From NCBI GenBank assembly GCA_031291075.1, contig JARLJS010000100.1, positions 1 through 40,201 of the forward strand: 40,201 nucleotides of DNA. Direction: 5' to 3'. How positions within the stretch are numbered: position 1 is the first letter of the stretch; every line of letters begins with the position of its first letter. A model generated the notes under the pieces. The model was not told where the DNA came from. It saw only the letters and a program-made list of their open reading frames with translations, and made no database searches. The position numbers and the translations under genes were made by a program. Source of the stretch: Nevskia sp. (GTDB lineage Bacteria; Pseudomonadota; Gammaproteobacteria; Nevskiales; Nevskiaceae). Shown one piece after another: positions 21,650 to 31,300 of the stretch.

Positions 21650-23194
21650 ATGTCGAACGTAGCGCACAGCGCAGGCGACCAGCCGCAGCTCAACGGAGCC
21701 ATGCTGTGGGTGGCGGCCATCGTCCTGGCCATGGCCAATTTCGTGGCCGTCCTCAACATGACCATCGCCAACGTCACGGTGCCGAACATGGCCGGTGCAC
21801 TCGGCGCCGCCAGCACCCAGGGCACCTGGGTGATCACCTCCTACGCGGTGGCCGAGGCCATCACCGTGCCGCTGACCGGCTGGCTGGCAGCCCGCTTCGG
21901 CGCGGTGCTGGTGTTCTCGCTGGCGGTGGAGATGTTCGCCTTCTCGTCCCTGCTGTGCGGCATGTCGACCTCGCTGGGCATGCTGATCGGCATGCGGGTG
22001 CTGCAGGGCATGTCCGGCGGGCCGCTGATGGCCCTGTCGCAGACCCTGCTGCTGCGCATCTTCCCGAAGGAGAAATCGATGCAGGCGATGGGCCTGTGGG
22101 CCATGACCACCCTGCTGGCGCCCGTGGTGGGGCCGGTTCTCGGAGGCTGGCTGTGCGACAACTACCGCTGGTCCTGGGTGTTCTTCATCAATGTGCCGAT
22201 GGCGGTGGCGTTCGGCGTCATCGCCTGGACCCTGCTCCGGCGCAGCGAAAACCCGCTGGCCAGGAGCCGGATCGACGTGGTGGGCATGGTGCTGCTGGTG
22301 ATCTGGGTGGCGGCGCTGCAGATCATGCTCGACCAGGGCAAGGATCTCGACTGGTTCTCGTCGAGGGAGATCTGCGTGCTGGCCGTCGTCGCGGTGATCG
22401 GCTTCTGCGCCTTCATGATCTGGGAGCTGACCGAGGAGCATCCGGTGGTCAACGTCCGCGTGTTCCGTCATCGCGGCTTTTCCTCCTGTATGGCGGTGCT
22501 GGCACTGGCCTTCGGCGGGTTCTTCGGCGTCAACGTGCTCACGCCGCTGTGGCTGCAGTACAACATGGGCTACACCACCACCTGGGCCGGCATGGTGGTG
22601 GCCTGGGGCGGCGTGCTGTCGGTGGTGTTCTCGCCGATTGCCGCGAACCTGGCGGCACGGTTCGACGCCCGCTACCTGATCTTCTTCGGTGTGATGTGGC
22701 TTGGTCTGGATTTGTTCTGGCGCTCGTTGGCCAACACCGACATGACGTATTGGGAGATCTGCGTGCCCCTGTTTTTCATGGGCGTCGGCATGCCGATGTT
22801 TTACGTGCCGCTCACCGGCGTGGCGATGGCCTCGGTGGACGAGGACGAGACGGCAGCGGGGTCCGGCCTGATGAACTTCGTGCGCACCATCTCGGGGGCG
22901 ATCGCCACCTCGCTGGTCAACACGGTGTGGGAGGACAAGTCCAAGCACTACCACGCCGAACTGACCAACGTGCTGGACAGCACCGGCGAACTGAGCCGCG
23001 GACTCCCGTCCCTGGGGCACTACCGCGAGACGGGCCGCGCGCTGGTGAACAGCCTCGTCGACGGCCAGAGCCTGATGCTCGCCACCAACCACCTGATGAC
23101 GCTGATCGGAGTGGTGTTTATTGCCGCCTCGTTCCTGATCGTGCTGGCGCCCAAGCCGACGCGCACCGTGGACGCCACGGCGGTGGGCCATTAA
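21650..23194 (+). CDS. DHA2-family MFS drug permease (EmrB-like)
   Basis: The 514-residue integral membrane protein has about 14 hydrophobic segments and the MFS antiporter motif C (LLAPVVGPVLGGWL). Motif-like NVTVPNMAGALG in the first loop matches the EmrB group. As the energy-coupled part of the tripartite pump it should use the proton gradient to expel drugs or aromatic compounds. A clear GGAG precedes ATG 21650. Its closeness to the aromatic catabolic operon may mean that it protects against toxic aromatics, which is inference. Confidence 0.93.
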   Translation: MSNVAHSAGDQPQLNGAMLWVAAIVLAMANFVAVLNMTIANVTVPNMAGALGAASTQGTWVITSYAVAEAITVPLTGWLAARFGAVLVFSLAVEMFAFSSLLCGMSTSLGMLIGMRVLQGMSGGPLMALSQTLLLRIFPKEKSMQAMGLWAMTTLLAPVVGPVLGGWLCDNYRWSWVFFINVPMAVAFGVIAWTLLRRSENPLARSRIDVVGMVLLVIWVAALQIMLDQGKDLDWFSSREICVLAVVAVIGFCAFMIWELTEEHPVVNVRVFRHRGFSSCMAVLALAFGGFFGVNVLTPLWLQYNMGYTTTWAGMVVAWGGVLSVVFSPIAANLAARFDARYLIFFGVMWLGLDLFWRSLANTDMTYWEICVPLFFMGVGMPMFYVPLTGVAMASVDEDETAAGSGLMNFVRTISGAIATSLVNTVWEDKSKHYHAELTNVLDSTGELSRGLPSLGHYRETGRALVNSLVDGQSLMLATNHLMTLIGVVFIAASFLIVLAPKPTRTVDATAVGH

Positions 23195-23243
23195 CAGCAG
23201 CTGACGCAAGGCCACCCACAGCTTCAACACAAGGAGAACAACT

Positions 23244-23996
23244 TTGTTTCGACTCGATGGAAAAGTAGCGCTCGTCAGCGGCGCCGCCCGTGGCATCGGC
23301 GCCGCCATTGTCCGGGCGATGGCCGACGAAGGCGCAAGCATCGTCATCGGCGACGTGCTGGACAGGGAAGGAAAAGCGCTCGCCGCGAAGATCGGGGCGG
23401 CCGCCCGGTACGTGCACCTCGATGTCACCCGGCCGGCCGACTGGGCAAGCGCTGTCGACACCGCCATCCAGGCCTTCGGCAGGCTCAACGTGCTGGTGAA
23501 CAATACGGGAACCTCAAGCCACGGCCTGATCGAGCAGTACGGCCAGTCCGACTGGGACAAGACCATGGCCATCAACCTGAGCGGCGCCTTCAACGGCATC
23601 AAGGCGGCGGTCGCGGCCCTGAGGAGCGCGGGCGGCGGGTCGATCGTCAATATCTCCTCGACGGCAGGATTGCTCGGCTACACCGCCTTCCCGGCCTACC
23701 TGGTCGAGACCTTCGGGCTGCGCAACCTCACCACTGCAGCGGCGTTCGAACTGGCCCAGGACGGGATCCGGGTCAACTCCGTTCATCCCGGATCGATCGG
23801 AACCCCGCGCGTGGTGTCCCGTCAGGCGGGCGAAGAACGCCGCCGCACCGGCGAGCCGAACGAACTCGGTCACCTGGTGGTGTTTCTGGCCAGCGACGAA
23901 TCCTCGTCCTCGACCGGACGCGAGTTCATGCTTGACGGCCGTCGGAGCGCGGGCGCCGTCGGCCGGGACTTCGAGTACGAGCGCACCGCCGCGTGA
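23244..23996 (+). CDS. SDR-family protein lacking the catalytic lysine
   Basis: The 250-residue protein is a classical short-chain dehydrogenase by fold: cofactor motif SGAARGIGAAIV, an acidic residue after the second strand (GDVLD, suggesting NAD), NNTG instead of NNAG, and catalytic Ser in NISSTAG. In the YxxxK motif it reads YLVETFGLRNLT, so Tyr152 is kept but the lysine is Thr156. Lys normally lowers the tyrosine pKa and binds the ribose, so dehydrogenase activity is doubtful. The start is TTG 23244 with AAGGAG seven bases upstream. It sits 49 bp after the permease gene and is probably in the same transcript. Confidence 0.87.
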   Translation: MFRLDGKVALVSGAARGIGAAIVRAMADEGASIVIGDVLDREGKALAAKIGAAARYVHLDVTRPADWASAVDTAIQAFGRLNVLVNNTGTSSHGLIEQYGQSDWDKTMAINLSGAFNGIKAAVAALRSAGGGSIVNISSTAGLLGYTAFPAYLVETFGLRNLTTAAAFELAQDGIRVNSVHPGSIGTPRVVSRQAGEERRRTGEPNELGHLVVFLASDESSSSTGREFMLDGRRSAGAVGRDFEYERTAA

Positions 23997-24000
23997 CGGT

Positions 24001-24732
24001 ATGCCGGTCCATTCCATGCTGCCGCCCGACTCGATCCCCTCCGGCCTATGGATGGTCGGCAACATGGCGCTCGCCCTGCTGCTCGGCTGGGTGGTGGGTT
24101 ACGAGCGTTATTCCAGCGGTCGCACCGCGGGCAGCCAGGTGTACTGCCTGGTATGCACAACTTCGTGCGCCGTGACCCTGATCGCCGGCTATCCGTCGCT
24201 GTGGTACTGGGGCACGGTTCACGACGGCAGCGGCGATCCCACCCGGGTAATCAACGCCATCCTGACCGGCATCGGCTTTCTCGGCGCGGGCATCATCGTC
24301 CAGACCGGGATCAGTGTCCGCGGACTGACCACGGCCGCGTCGATCTGGGGTTCGGCGGCAATCGGCATTCTGGTGGGCGTCGGCTTCTACCTGCCCGCCA
24401 TCGGCCTTGCTGCTTTATTCGTGGTCAGTATGGCCGTGGTGCCCAAAGTGAATCGCCGCCTGCCAGCCCATGCCGCCATCAAGGGAACACTGCGCTTCCG
24501 CGAGGGCCATAAACCCGACACCGAGCTGATACAGGGCTTCCTGGCGGAGCGCGGCCTTCGAGTTTCGCCGGACAGCTTGGCCGTCGTCTACGACGGCAGG
24601 AGCTTCGAGCTCCATTGCTTGATCTTTGCGCGTGCTGTGGCGAACACCAATATCATCAGTGCAATTGCCAAGGAACTATCGGATATCGCCGACATGGAAA
24701 GCTTCACGGTGACGCACTCCAGCCGGGCCTGA
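24001..24732 (+). CDS. MgtC/SapB-family membrane protein
   Basis: The 243-residue protein has the MgtC-type N-terminal domain: about five membrane segments with LLLGWVVGYERYSSGRTAG, INAILTGIGFLGAGIIVQTG and VRGLTTAASIWGSAAIGILVG, the last being the family signature. A soluble C-terminal domain of about 90 residues follows. Family members are linked to growth in low Mg2+ and, in pathogens, to survival in macrophages through inhibition of F-type ATPase. It starts 4 bp after the SDR stop and may be co-transcribed. Another ATG at 24016 is possible. Confidence 0.92.
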   Translation: MPVHSMLPPDSIPSGLWMVGNMALALLLGWVVGYERYSSGRTAGSQVYCLVCTTSCAVTLIAGYPSLWYWGTVHDGSGDPTRVINAILTGIGFLGAGIIVQTGISVRGLTTAASIWGSAAIGILVGVGFYLPAIGLAALFVVSMAVVPKVNRRLPAHAAIKGTLRFREGHKPDTELIQGFLAERGLRVSPDSLAVVYDGRSFELHCLIFARAVANTNIISAIAKELSDIADMESFTVTHSSRA

Positions 24733-24835
24733 CGAAGTGGATCGCTGCTGACCTACGCCGATAGCCCGCAGATCTAGCCGCAACTGCATCATCGGTTCCA
24801 GTGGCGCCTTCCGCCCACACGCGCTACGGAACCCG

Positions 24836-25729
24836 TCAGCGGACCTTGACCGCCACCACCCCGTCGCCGTTCAGCTCGGTGGCAAACCCGGCACGCTGCA
24901 GGCGGGTCGCCACTTCGCTGGGCAGGTCGCGCCGGCTGGTGAGCTTGTTCGGCGTGCCGGTGTAGTGGAACAACCTGCCCCGGTGTTTGAGAACCCTGGC
25001 GAGCTGACCGTAGAACGCCTGCGAGTACAACTCTCCGGCAATGCCGAAACGCGGCGGGTCGTGCAGCGCCGCGTCCACGGACGCGTCCGGCAATGTCGCG
25101 ATCCGTTCGACGATATCGCCGTTGGTCAGCGTCAACACGCCCCCGCCCGCCTGCGAGCCGGCGTGGTCCGGCGACCAGGGATTGAGGCTGCGCAGCCAGA
25201 TCACGTCGGGGTTCTTTTCATAGGAATCCACCCGCAGGGCCTGGCCGCGCAGGCACCAGGCGGCGAAGTAGCCCAGGCCGCCGCAGGTGTCCAGGATCGC
25301 CTTGCCCCGTGGTTGAATCAGGCCGACTTTGCGTTCGGCATCCGCATAGGGCGAAACCTGCGCGGTGGGCAGCATCTTGATGCCGTCGATCTCGAACGTG
25401 GGTGGCCCCCATTCCGTCGGCACCAGCTTGATCAACGAGGTGGTGAATCGCGCCGCGGGCTGAAAGCTCCCGCCGGCCCAGTGGTAGATGGTCCTGTCCT
25501 TGCAGGCGTCCAGGAAGGGGAAGTGACGACCGTTCCACGTCCACCCCGAAGCGTCCACCCCGACCGTGGTCGTGGAGCGCTTCAGGTCCAGCGAGCACTC
25601 GACTGTGGAAATGACTTCCGCCCTGGCCGCGAGCAATACCTGGTGCACCTGCAAGGTCAACAGCGGACCGATCTGTTCGCTCACGGCGTTCAAGAGAGTT
25701 GAGGGGAGAGATGGTGGTGTCCGGATCAT
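24836..25729 (-). CDS. COG2521-like SAM methyltransferase
   Basis: The 297-residue protein has a Rossmann methyltransferase core: GKAILDTCGGLGYFAAWCL (SAM-binding loop), VDSYEKNPDVIWLRSLNPWSP (acidic end of strand 2), and ALHDPPRFGIAGELYSQAFY, followed by RLFHYTG. This DPPRF..GELY pattern is what I associate with COG2521, known mainly from archaea. The N-terminal 130 residues are an added domain with IDGIKMLPTAQVSP before the core. The substrate is unknown; the DPP motif suggests an amine or nucleobase nitrogen. It stands alone, convergent with the MgtC gene. Confidence 0.8.
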   Translation of the reverse strand: MIRTPPSLPSTLLNAVSEQIGPLLTLQVHQVLLAARAEVISTVECSLDLKRSTTTVGVDASGWTWNGRHFPFLDACKDRTIYHWAGGSFQPAARFTTSLIKLVPTEWGPPTFEIDGIKMLPTAQVSPYADAERKVGLIQPRGKAILDTCGGLGYFAAWCLRGQALRVDSYEKNPDVIWLRSLNPWSPDHAGSQAGGGVLTLTNGDIVERIATLPDASVDAALHDPPRFGIAGELYSQAFYGQLARVLKHRGRLFHYTGTPNKLTSRRDLPSEVATRLQRAGFATELNGDGVVAVKVR

Positions 25730-25762
25730 ATTCGAGCGCGGCCCTTTTTCTCCACGATCTTG

Positions 25763-25961
25763 CCTCCCCCTTTGGGAGAGGCCGCGCCGTCAGGCGCGGG
25801 TGAGGGCGCTCCGTCTCAATCACCGCCAAATCCTTCCGGCCGGGCCGCCCTCACCCCTGCCCCTCTCCCAGAGGGAGAGGGATACCGGCTTTGTACGGAT
25901 GCATTGGCTGGACATCACAGTACGACGACCCCCTTTGGGGGGAGAGGGGCCGGGAGAACGT
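25763..25961. repeat. palindromic intergenic repeats (CTCCC-type)
   Basis: This gene-free stretch between the methyltransferase and the RND operon holds an inverted pair of imperfect palindromes. CTCCCCCTTTGGGAGAG (25765-25781) is followed by a GGGTGAGGGC segment; the reverse, GCCCTCACCC with CCTCTCCCAGAGGGAGAGG, lies at 25848-25880. A third palindrome, CCCCCTTTGGGGGGAGAGG, lies around 25929-25948. They resemble REP-type elements common in GC-rich gammaproteobacteria. Related palindromes recur at 31453-31557. Confidence 0.75.
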
Positions 25962-26023
25962 CTAGAATTCAGCTTCCCCCGAAGCCGGGCGTCGGATCGC
26001 CCGCCAACCCAACCGGCCCGCAG

Positions 26024-27352
26024 ATGAATCGACTCCCGATCGCGGCACTGTGCCTGGCGCTGGCGGCCTGCGCCAGCTACGCGCCGCTGCCGCTGGACCG
26101 CCAGGCGGCGCCGAAGCGGAGCCTGCAGGAGTTGCAGCACGACGGCGCGCTGCCGGACTGGCTCGGGATGGACGACATCGCGGCGCTGGCCCTGCGCAAC
26201 AACCCCGACCTGGTGGCGGCGCGGGCGCAGCGCGGGGTGGCGCAGGCGCAGCTGCTGATCGCCGGCATCCCGCCCAACCCCTCGCTCAGCGCCGGCTACG
26301 CCATCCTGCTGGGCGGCCCCGGCCCCGGCAACGTCAACGCCATCACCGCCGGGCTGAACCAGGACCTGCGCTCGCTGGTCACGCTGTCGGCCCGGCGCAG
26401 TGCCGCCAGGGCGACCGTGCGGGAAGTGGACGCCAGCCTGCTTTGGCAGGAGTGGCAGACGGTGGGCAAGGCACGGCTGCAGGCAGTGGACCTGGTCGAG
26501 GGCGAGGCGCAGCTGCGCCTGCTGCGGCAGAACGCCGCGCTGCTGCAGGACCGGCTGCAGCGCAGCCGCAAGGCGCTGGGCCAGGGCGACACCACCCTGG
26601 CCACGCTGGCGCCGGACCTCGCCGCCGCCGCCGACGCGCAGAAGCAGCTCGACGACGCCGGCCGCCAGCAGGAGTCGCGCCGGCGCGACCTGGCCGCCTT
26701 CCTCGGCCTGTCGCCGGAGGCGGCGCTGCCGCTCGACGAGGCCGTGACGGTGCCGCCGATCGATGCCGCCGCGGTGCTGCAGTCGCTGCCGGACCTGGCC
26801 GACCGCCGCCCCGACCTGGTGGCGCTGCAGCTCGGCTACCGCGCGCAGGAGGCCCAGGTGCGCGCCGCCATTCTCGGGCAGTTCCCCATGCTGTCGTTCG
26901 GCGTCAGCGGCGGCCGCGACAACTCCGGCATCCGCTCGCTCGGCCCGCAGCTGACGATGGACCTGCCGATCTTCGACCGCAACCAGGGCAACATCGCGCT
27001 GGAACGCGCCACCCGCCAGCAGCTCCACGACGAGTTCGGCGCGCGCCTGGTCGCCGCCGACGCCGAGGTGCGCGCGCTGCTGGCCGACCAGGCGCTGCTG
27101 CAGCAGCAGCTCGCCGCCAGGCGGCCGCAGCTGGCCGAGCTGGAGCGCAGCGCGGCCGGCGCCGAAGACGCCTACCGCGCCGGCAACCTGGACGAGCGCG
27201 GCTACGTTGACCTGCTGTCCGCCCGCAACGCCAAGCAACAGGAAATCCTCGCCATGGAACAGAGCCTGCTGGAACAACAGGTGGCGATCGCCATCCTGAC
27301 CGGCGCCGGCATGCCGCCGGTCGCCTTCGACACCGCGGAGGCCCAACGATGA
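26024..27352 (+). CDS. outer-membrane efflux lipoprotein, TolC superfamily
   Basis: The 442-residue protein has a signal peptide with lipobox LAAC (Cys17) and OEP-family helical repeats (LALRNNPDLVAARAQRGVAQAQ early, RAGNLDERGYVDLLSARNAK late). It would form the outer-membrane channel of the RND pump encoded by the next two genes. The ATG at 26024 is chosen because it gives a proper signal peptide; longer frames run through the repeats upstream. Its stop overlaps the adaptor start (ATGATG). Confidence 0.92.
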   Translation: MNRLPIAALCLALAACASYAPLPLDRQAAPKRSLQELQHDGALPDWLGMDDIAALALRNNPDLVAARAQRGVAQAQLLIAGIPPNPSLSAGYAILLGGPGPGNVNAITAGLNQDLRSLVTLSARRSAARATVREVDASLLWQEWQTVGKARLQAVDLVEGEAQLRLLRQNAALLQDRLQRSRKALGQGDTTLATLAPDLAAAADAQKQLDDAGRQQESRRRDLAAFLGLSPEAALPLDEAVTVPPIDAAAVLQSLPDLADRRPDLVALQLGYRAQEAQVRAAILGQFPMLSFGVSGGRDNSGIRSLGPQLTMDLPIFDRNQGNIALERATRQQLHDEFGARLVAADAEVRALLADQALLQQQLAARRPQLAELERSAAGAEDAYRAGNLDERGYVDLLSARNAKQQEILAMEQSLLEQQVAIAILTGAGMPPVAFDTAEAQR

Positions 27353-28389
27353 TGCTGCGCCGGAGCATGGCCGCGCTCGCCCTGCTGGCGCTGGCGGCAG
27401 CCGCCGACGACACGCCCGGCAGCGTGCTGGTGCAGACACAGGCACCGCAGCGCGGCTCGCTGCCGGACTGGATCACCGCCTACGGCAGCGCGGTGCCGGC
27501 GGTCAACGGCGGCATGACGCTGAGCGTGCAGGCGGAGGGGCGCGTGGTCGGCATCCACGTCACCGCGGGCGAGGCGGTGCGCGCCGGCCAGGGCCTGCTC
27601 GACTTCCAGCTCTCGGCCGCGGCGGTGAGCGCCTACAAGCAGGCGCAGACGGCGCTGGCGCTGGCGCACACCGAGCAGGAGCACGTCGCCCGCCTGCTGA
27701 CGCAGCAGCTCGCCACGCTGGACCAGCAGGCGCAGGCGGACAAGGCGGTGAGCGACGCGCAGTCGGCGCTGGAGGCGCTGGAACGCGAGCATGGCGGCAA
27801 GCCGCTGCAGACCATCGTGGCGCCCTACGACAGCGTGGTGAGCGCGCTGCCGGTGGCGCAGGGCGACCGCGTGCAGCCCGGCACGCCGCTGCTGACCCTG
27901 ACCCGCAGCGGCGGCCTGGTCGTCACCGCCGGCGTGGAACCGGCGCTGCGCGCACGGCTCAAGCTGGGCCAGCGGGTGACGCTGGAACCGCTGGCGGAGG
28001 GCGAGTCCACGCTGGACGGCAAGGTGGTGCGCATCGACCGCATGCTCAACCCCAAGACGCGCCTGATCGACGTCGACATCGTGCCCGCCGGCGAGGCGCT
28101 GCAAGGCGCGGCCTACCGCGCGCGGATCGAGACCGGCACCCTGCAGGGCTGGCTGGTGCCGCGCGATGCGGTGCTCAGCGACGAGCAGGGCGAGTACCTG
28201 TTCCAGGCCGCCGACGGCAAGGCGGTGCGGGTGGCGGTGAGGCGGCTCGGCGGTGACGACCAGCGCTCGGTGGTGGACGGCCCGCTCGATCCGCAGCGGC
28301 CGCTGGTAAGCGCCGGCAACTACCAGCTCAGCGACGGCGCCGCGCTGCGCCTGTCCGACGAGGCGCCGCACGACAAGCCTGCCCCATGA
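27349..28389 (+). CDS. RND periplasmic adaptor (membrane-fusion protein)
   Basis: The 346-residue protein has a signal peptide ending near AAAADD, a split lipoyl domain (VQAEGRVVGIHVTAGEAVRAGQ and APYDSVVSALPVAQGDRVQPG) around a short coiled coil, and beta-barrel and membrane-proximal domains. It would bridge the channel and the permease, with which its gene overlaps by four bases (ATGA at 28386). No metal-binding His-rich tail of the CusB type is seen, so the substrate remains open. Confidence 0.91.
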   Translation: MMLRRSMAALALLALAAAADDTPGSVLVQTQAPQRGSLPDWITAYGSAVPAVNGGMTLSVQAEGRVVGIHVTAGEAVRAGQGLLDFQLSAAAVSAYKQAQTALALAHTEQEHVARLLTQQLATLDQQAQADKAVSDAQSALEALEREHGGKPLQTIVAPYDSVVSALPVAQGDRVQPGTPLLTLTRSGGLVVTAGVEPALRARLKLGQRVTLEPLAEGESTLDGKVVRIDRMLNPKTRLIDVDIVPAGEALQGAAYRARIETGTLQGWLVPRDAVLSDEQGEYLFQAADGKAVRVAVRRLGGDDQRSVVDGPLDPQRPLVSAGNYQLSDGAALRLSDEAPHDKPAP

Positions 28390-31300
28390 ACTTCGCCGCC
28401 CTCGTCGAACGGCACGGCCGCTCGATCGTCGTCATCGCCTGCGCGCTGGCCGTGGCCGGCGCGGTGGCGGCGCTGTCGCTGCCGGTGGGGCTGTTCCCGC
28501 AGGTGTCGTTCCCGCGCGTGGTGGTGGACCTGTCGTCCGGCGACCGCCCCGCCGCCCAGACCGTGCTGACGGTGACGCGCCCGGTGGAGGAGGCGATCCG
28601 CACCGTGCCGGGGGTGCGCGAGGTGCGCTCCGCCACCACCCGCGGCTCGGCCCAGATCTCGGTGGACTTCGGCTGGGGCCGCGACATGATCGCCACCACC
28701 CTGCTGGTGGACGCCGCCATCGCCCAGGTGCTGCCGCGGCTGCCGCCGGGCACCGCCTACGGCGTGCGGCGGATGGACCCGACGGTATTCCCCATCATCG
28801 CCTACGCCCTGTCGTCCGAGCAGCTGCCGCCCAACCAGCTGCGCGACCTGGCGCAGTTCCAGATCGTGCCGCTGCTGGCCTCGGTGCCGGGGCTGGCGCG
28901 GGTGGAGGTGCAGGGCGGCGCGGTGGACGAGGTGGAAGTACTGGCCGACCCGCACCGCCTGGATGCCTACGGCCTGAGCCTGGCCGACGTGGTGGCGGCG
29001 ATCGGCGCCGGCAACACGCTGCAGGCGGTGGGCCGGGTGCAGGACCACGACAAGTTGTACCTGGTGGTCTCCAACAGCGACCTGCGCGAGCTCAAGCAGC
29101 TGCAGGACCTGGTGCTGCGCGGCGAGGCCGGCGGCGTGGTGCGCCTGCGCGACGTGGCGGAGGTGCGGGACGGCACCGTGCCGCAGTGGATCCGGGTCAG
29201 CGAAGACGGCCGCACCGCGGTGCTGTTCAACGTCTACGAGCAGCCGGACGGCAACGCGGTGCAGATCGCACGGCAGGTGCGCGAGCGGCTGGCCACGCTG
29301 AAGCTGCCGCCCGGGGTGAAGCTGCAGAACTGGTACGACCAGAGCATCCTGGTGGTGCAGTCGGCCGGCAGCGTGCGCGACGCGGTGCTGATCGGCCTGC
29401 TGCTGGCCGGCATCGTGCTGATCCTGTTCCTGCGCAACTGGCGGGTGATGCTGATCGCGCTGCTGGTGGTGCCGGCGACGCTGGCGGTGACGGTGCTGCT
29501 GCTGAGCGTGCTGGGCCTGAGCTTCAACATCATGACGCTGGGCGGCATCGCCGCCGCGGTGGGACTGGTGATCGACGACGTGATCGTGATGGTGGAGCAC
29601 ATCGCGCGCCGCGCCGGCAAACCCGGAGTGGTCGATGCGCAAGGCGCGGTGCTGACGGCGGCGCACGAGTTCATGCGGCCGCTGACCGGGTCGAGCCTCG
29701 CCACCCTGATCGTGTTCCTGCCGCTCAGCTTCCTGAGCGGCGTCACCGGCGCCTTCTCCAAGGCCCTGTCGGTGACCATGGCCTCGGCGCTGGTGATCTC
29801 CTACCTGATGGCGGCCTTCGTGGTGCCGGTGCTGGCGCGGCGCCTGCTCGACTTCGGCCGCTGGCACGACCCCGCCGCCGACCGCGAGAGCTGGCTGGAA
29901 CGCCACCACGCCCGCCTGCTGGAGCGGGTGTTCCGCCGGCCGGCGCTGCTGGCGCTGGCGGTACTGCCGCTGCTGGCGGTAGGCCTGCTGGCCTACGGCA
30001 GGGTGCCGAGCGGCTTCATGCCGGAGGTGGACGAGGGCGGCTTCGTGATGGATTTCTACAGCAGGCCCGGCACCTCGCTGATCGAGACCGAGCGCGAAGT
30101 GGCGCAGCTCGACCAGATCCTGCGCGAGCAGCCGGAGGTGGATACCTTCTCGCGTCGCACCGGCATCACCCTGGGCGGCGACCTGGGCGAGCCGCACCAC
30201 GGCGACTATTTCATCAGGCTCAAGCCCGACCACGCGCGCGAAACGCCGGAGGTGATGGCGGCGGTGCTGGCCGAGGAGCAGAAGAGGATCCCGGGCCTGG
30301 ACGTGGAGCTGGCGCAGCAGATGGAGGACCTGATCGGCGACCTCACCGCGGTGCCGCAGCCGATCGAGATCAAGCTGTTCGCCACCACGCCGCAGGCGCT
30401 GATCCCGCAGGCGCGGAAGGTGGCGGCGGCGATCGGCAGGATCGCGGGCGTGGTGGAGATCAAGGACGGCGTGCTGCTGGCCGGCGACGGCATCGACCTC
30501 AAGGTCGACCCGGTGAAGGCCTCGCTCGAGGGCAGCTCCCCGGACGACGTGACCAAGGCGGTGGACACCGCGCTGGAGGGCACCATTGCCACCCAGGTGC
30601 CGCGCACCACCAAGCTGGTGGACGTGCGCGTGCGCCTGCCCAACGCGCTGAGCCTGCGCGACGGCGACCTCGCCGACCTGCCGATCCGGGCGCCGGACGG
30701 GCACCTGTTCCCCTTGCAGCGCGTCGCCAGCCTGACGCCGGTGTCCGGCGAGCCGGAGATCTCGCGCGACGACCTGCAGCCGATGGTCGCGGTGACCGCG
30801 CGCATCGAAGGCCGCGGCATCGGCGCCGCGGTGGACGACGTGCGCAAGGTGCTGGCGCAGCCGGGCATGCTGGAGCCGGGCGTGCGCTACGACCTGGGCG
30901 GGCTGTACCGCCAGCAGCAGATCGCCTTCGTCGGCCTGGCCAAGGTGTTCGCCGCGGCGCTGGTGGCGGAGCTGGTGCTGCTGCTGTTGCTGTACGAGCG
31001 GTTCTGGCTGCCGCTGATCATCGTCGGCAGCGCGCTGCTGTCCACCACCGCGGTGTTCACCGCGCTGTGGATCACCGGGGTGGAGCTGAACATCACCGCG
31101 CTGATGGGCATGACCATGATCGTCGGGATCGCCACCGAGATGGCGGTGTTCTACGTCTCGGAGTACACCGAGCTGGCGCGCGAAATGCCGCCGCGGCAGG
31201 CCCTGCGCGAGGCCAGCCGCAACCGCCTGCGGCCGATCACCATGACCACGCTGGCGGCGATCCTGACCCTGCTGCCGCTGGCGCTGGCGATCGGACCGGG

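Noticed and set aside
25820-27445. 541-codon minus-strand frame opposite the efflux channel gene
   Set aside because: It is low-complexity (Arg/Gln/Val/Leu-rich) and exactly opposite a clear TolC-family lipoprotein.
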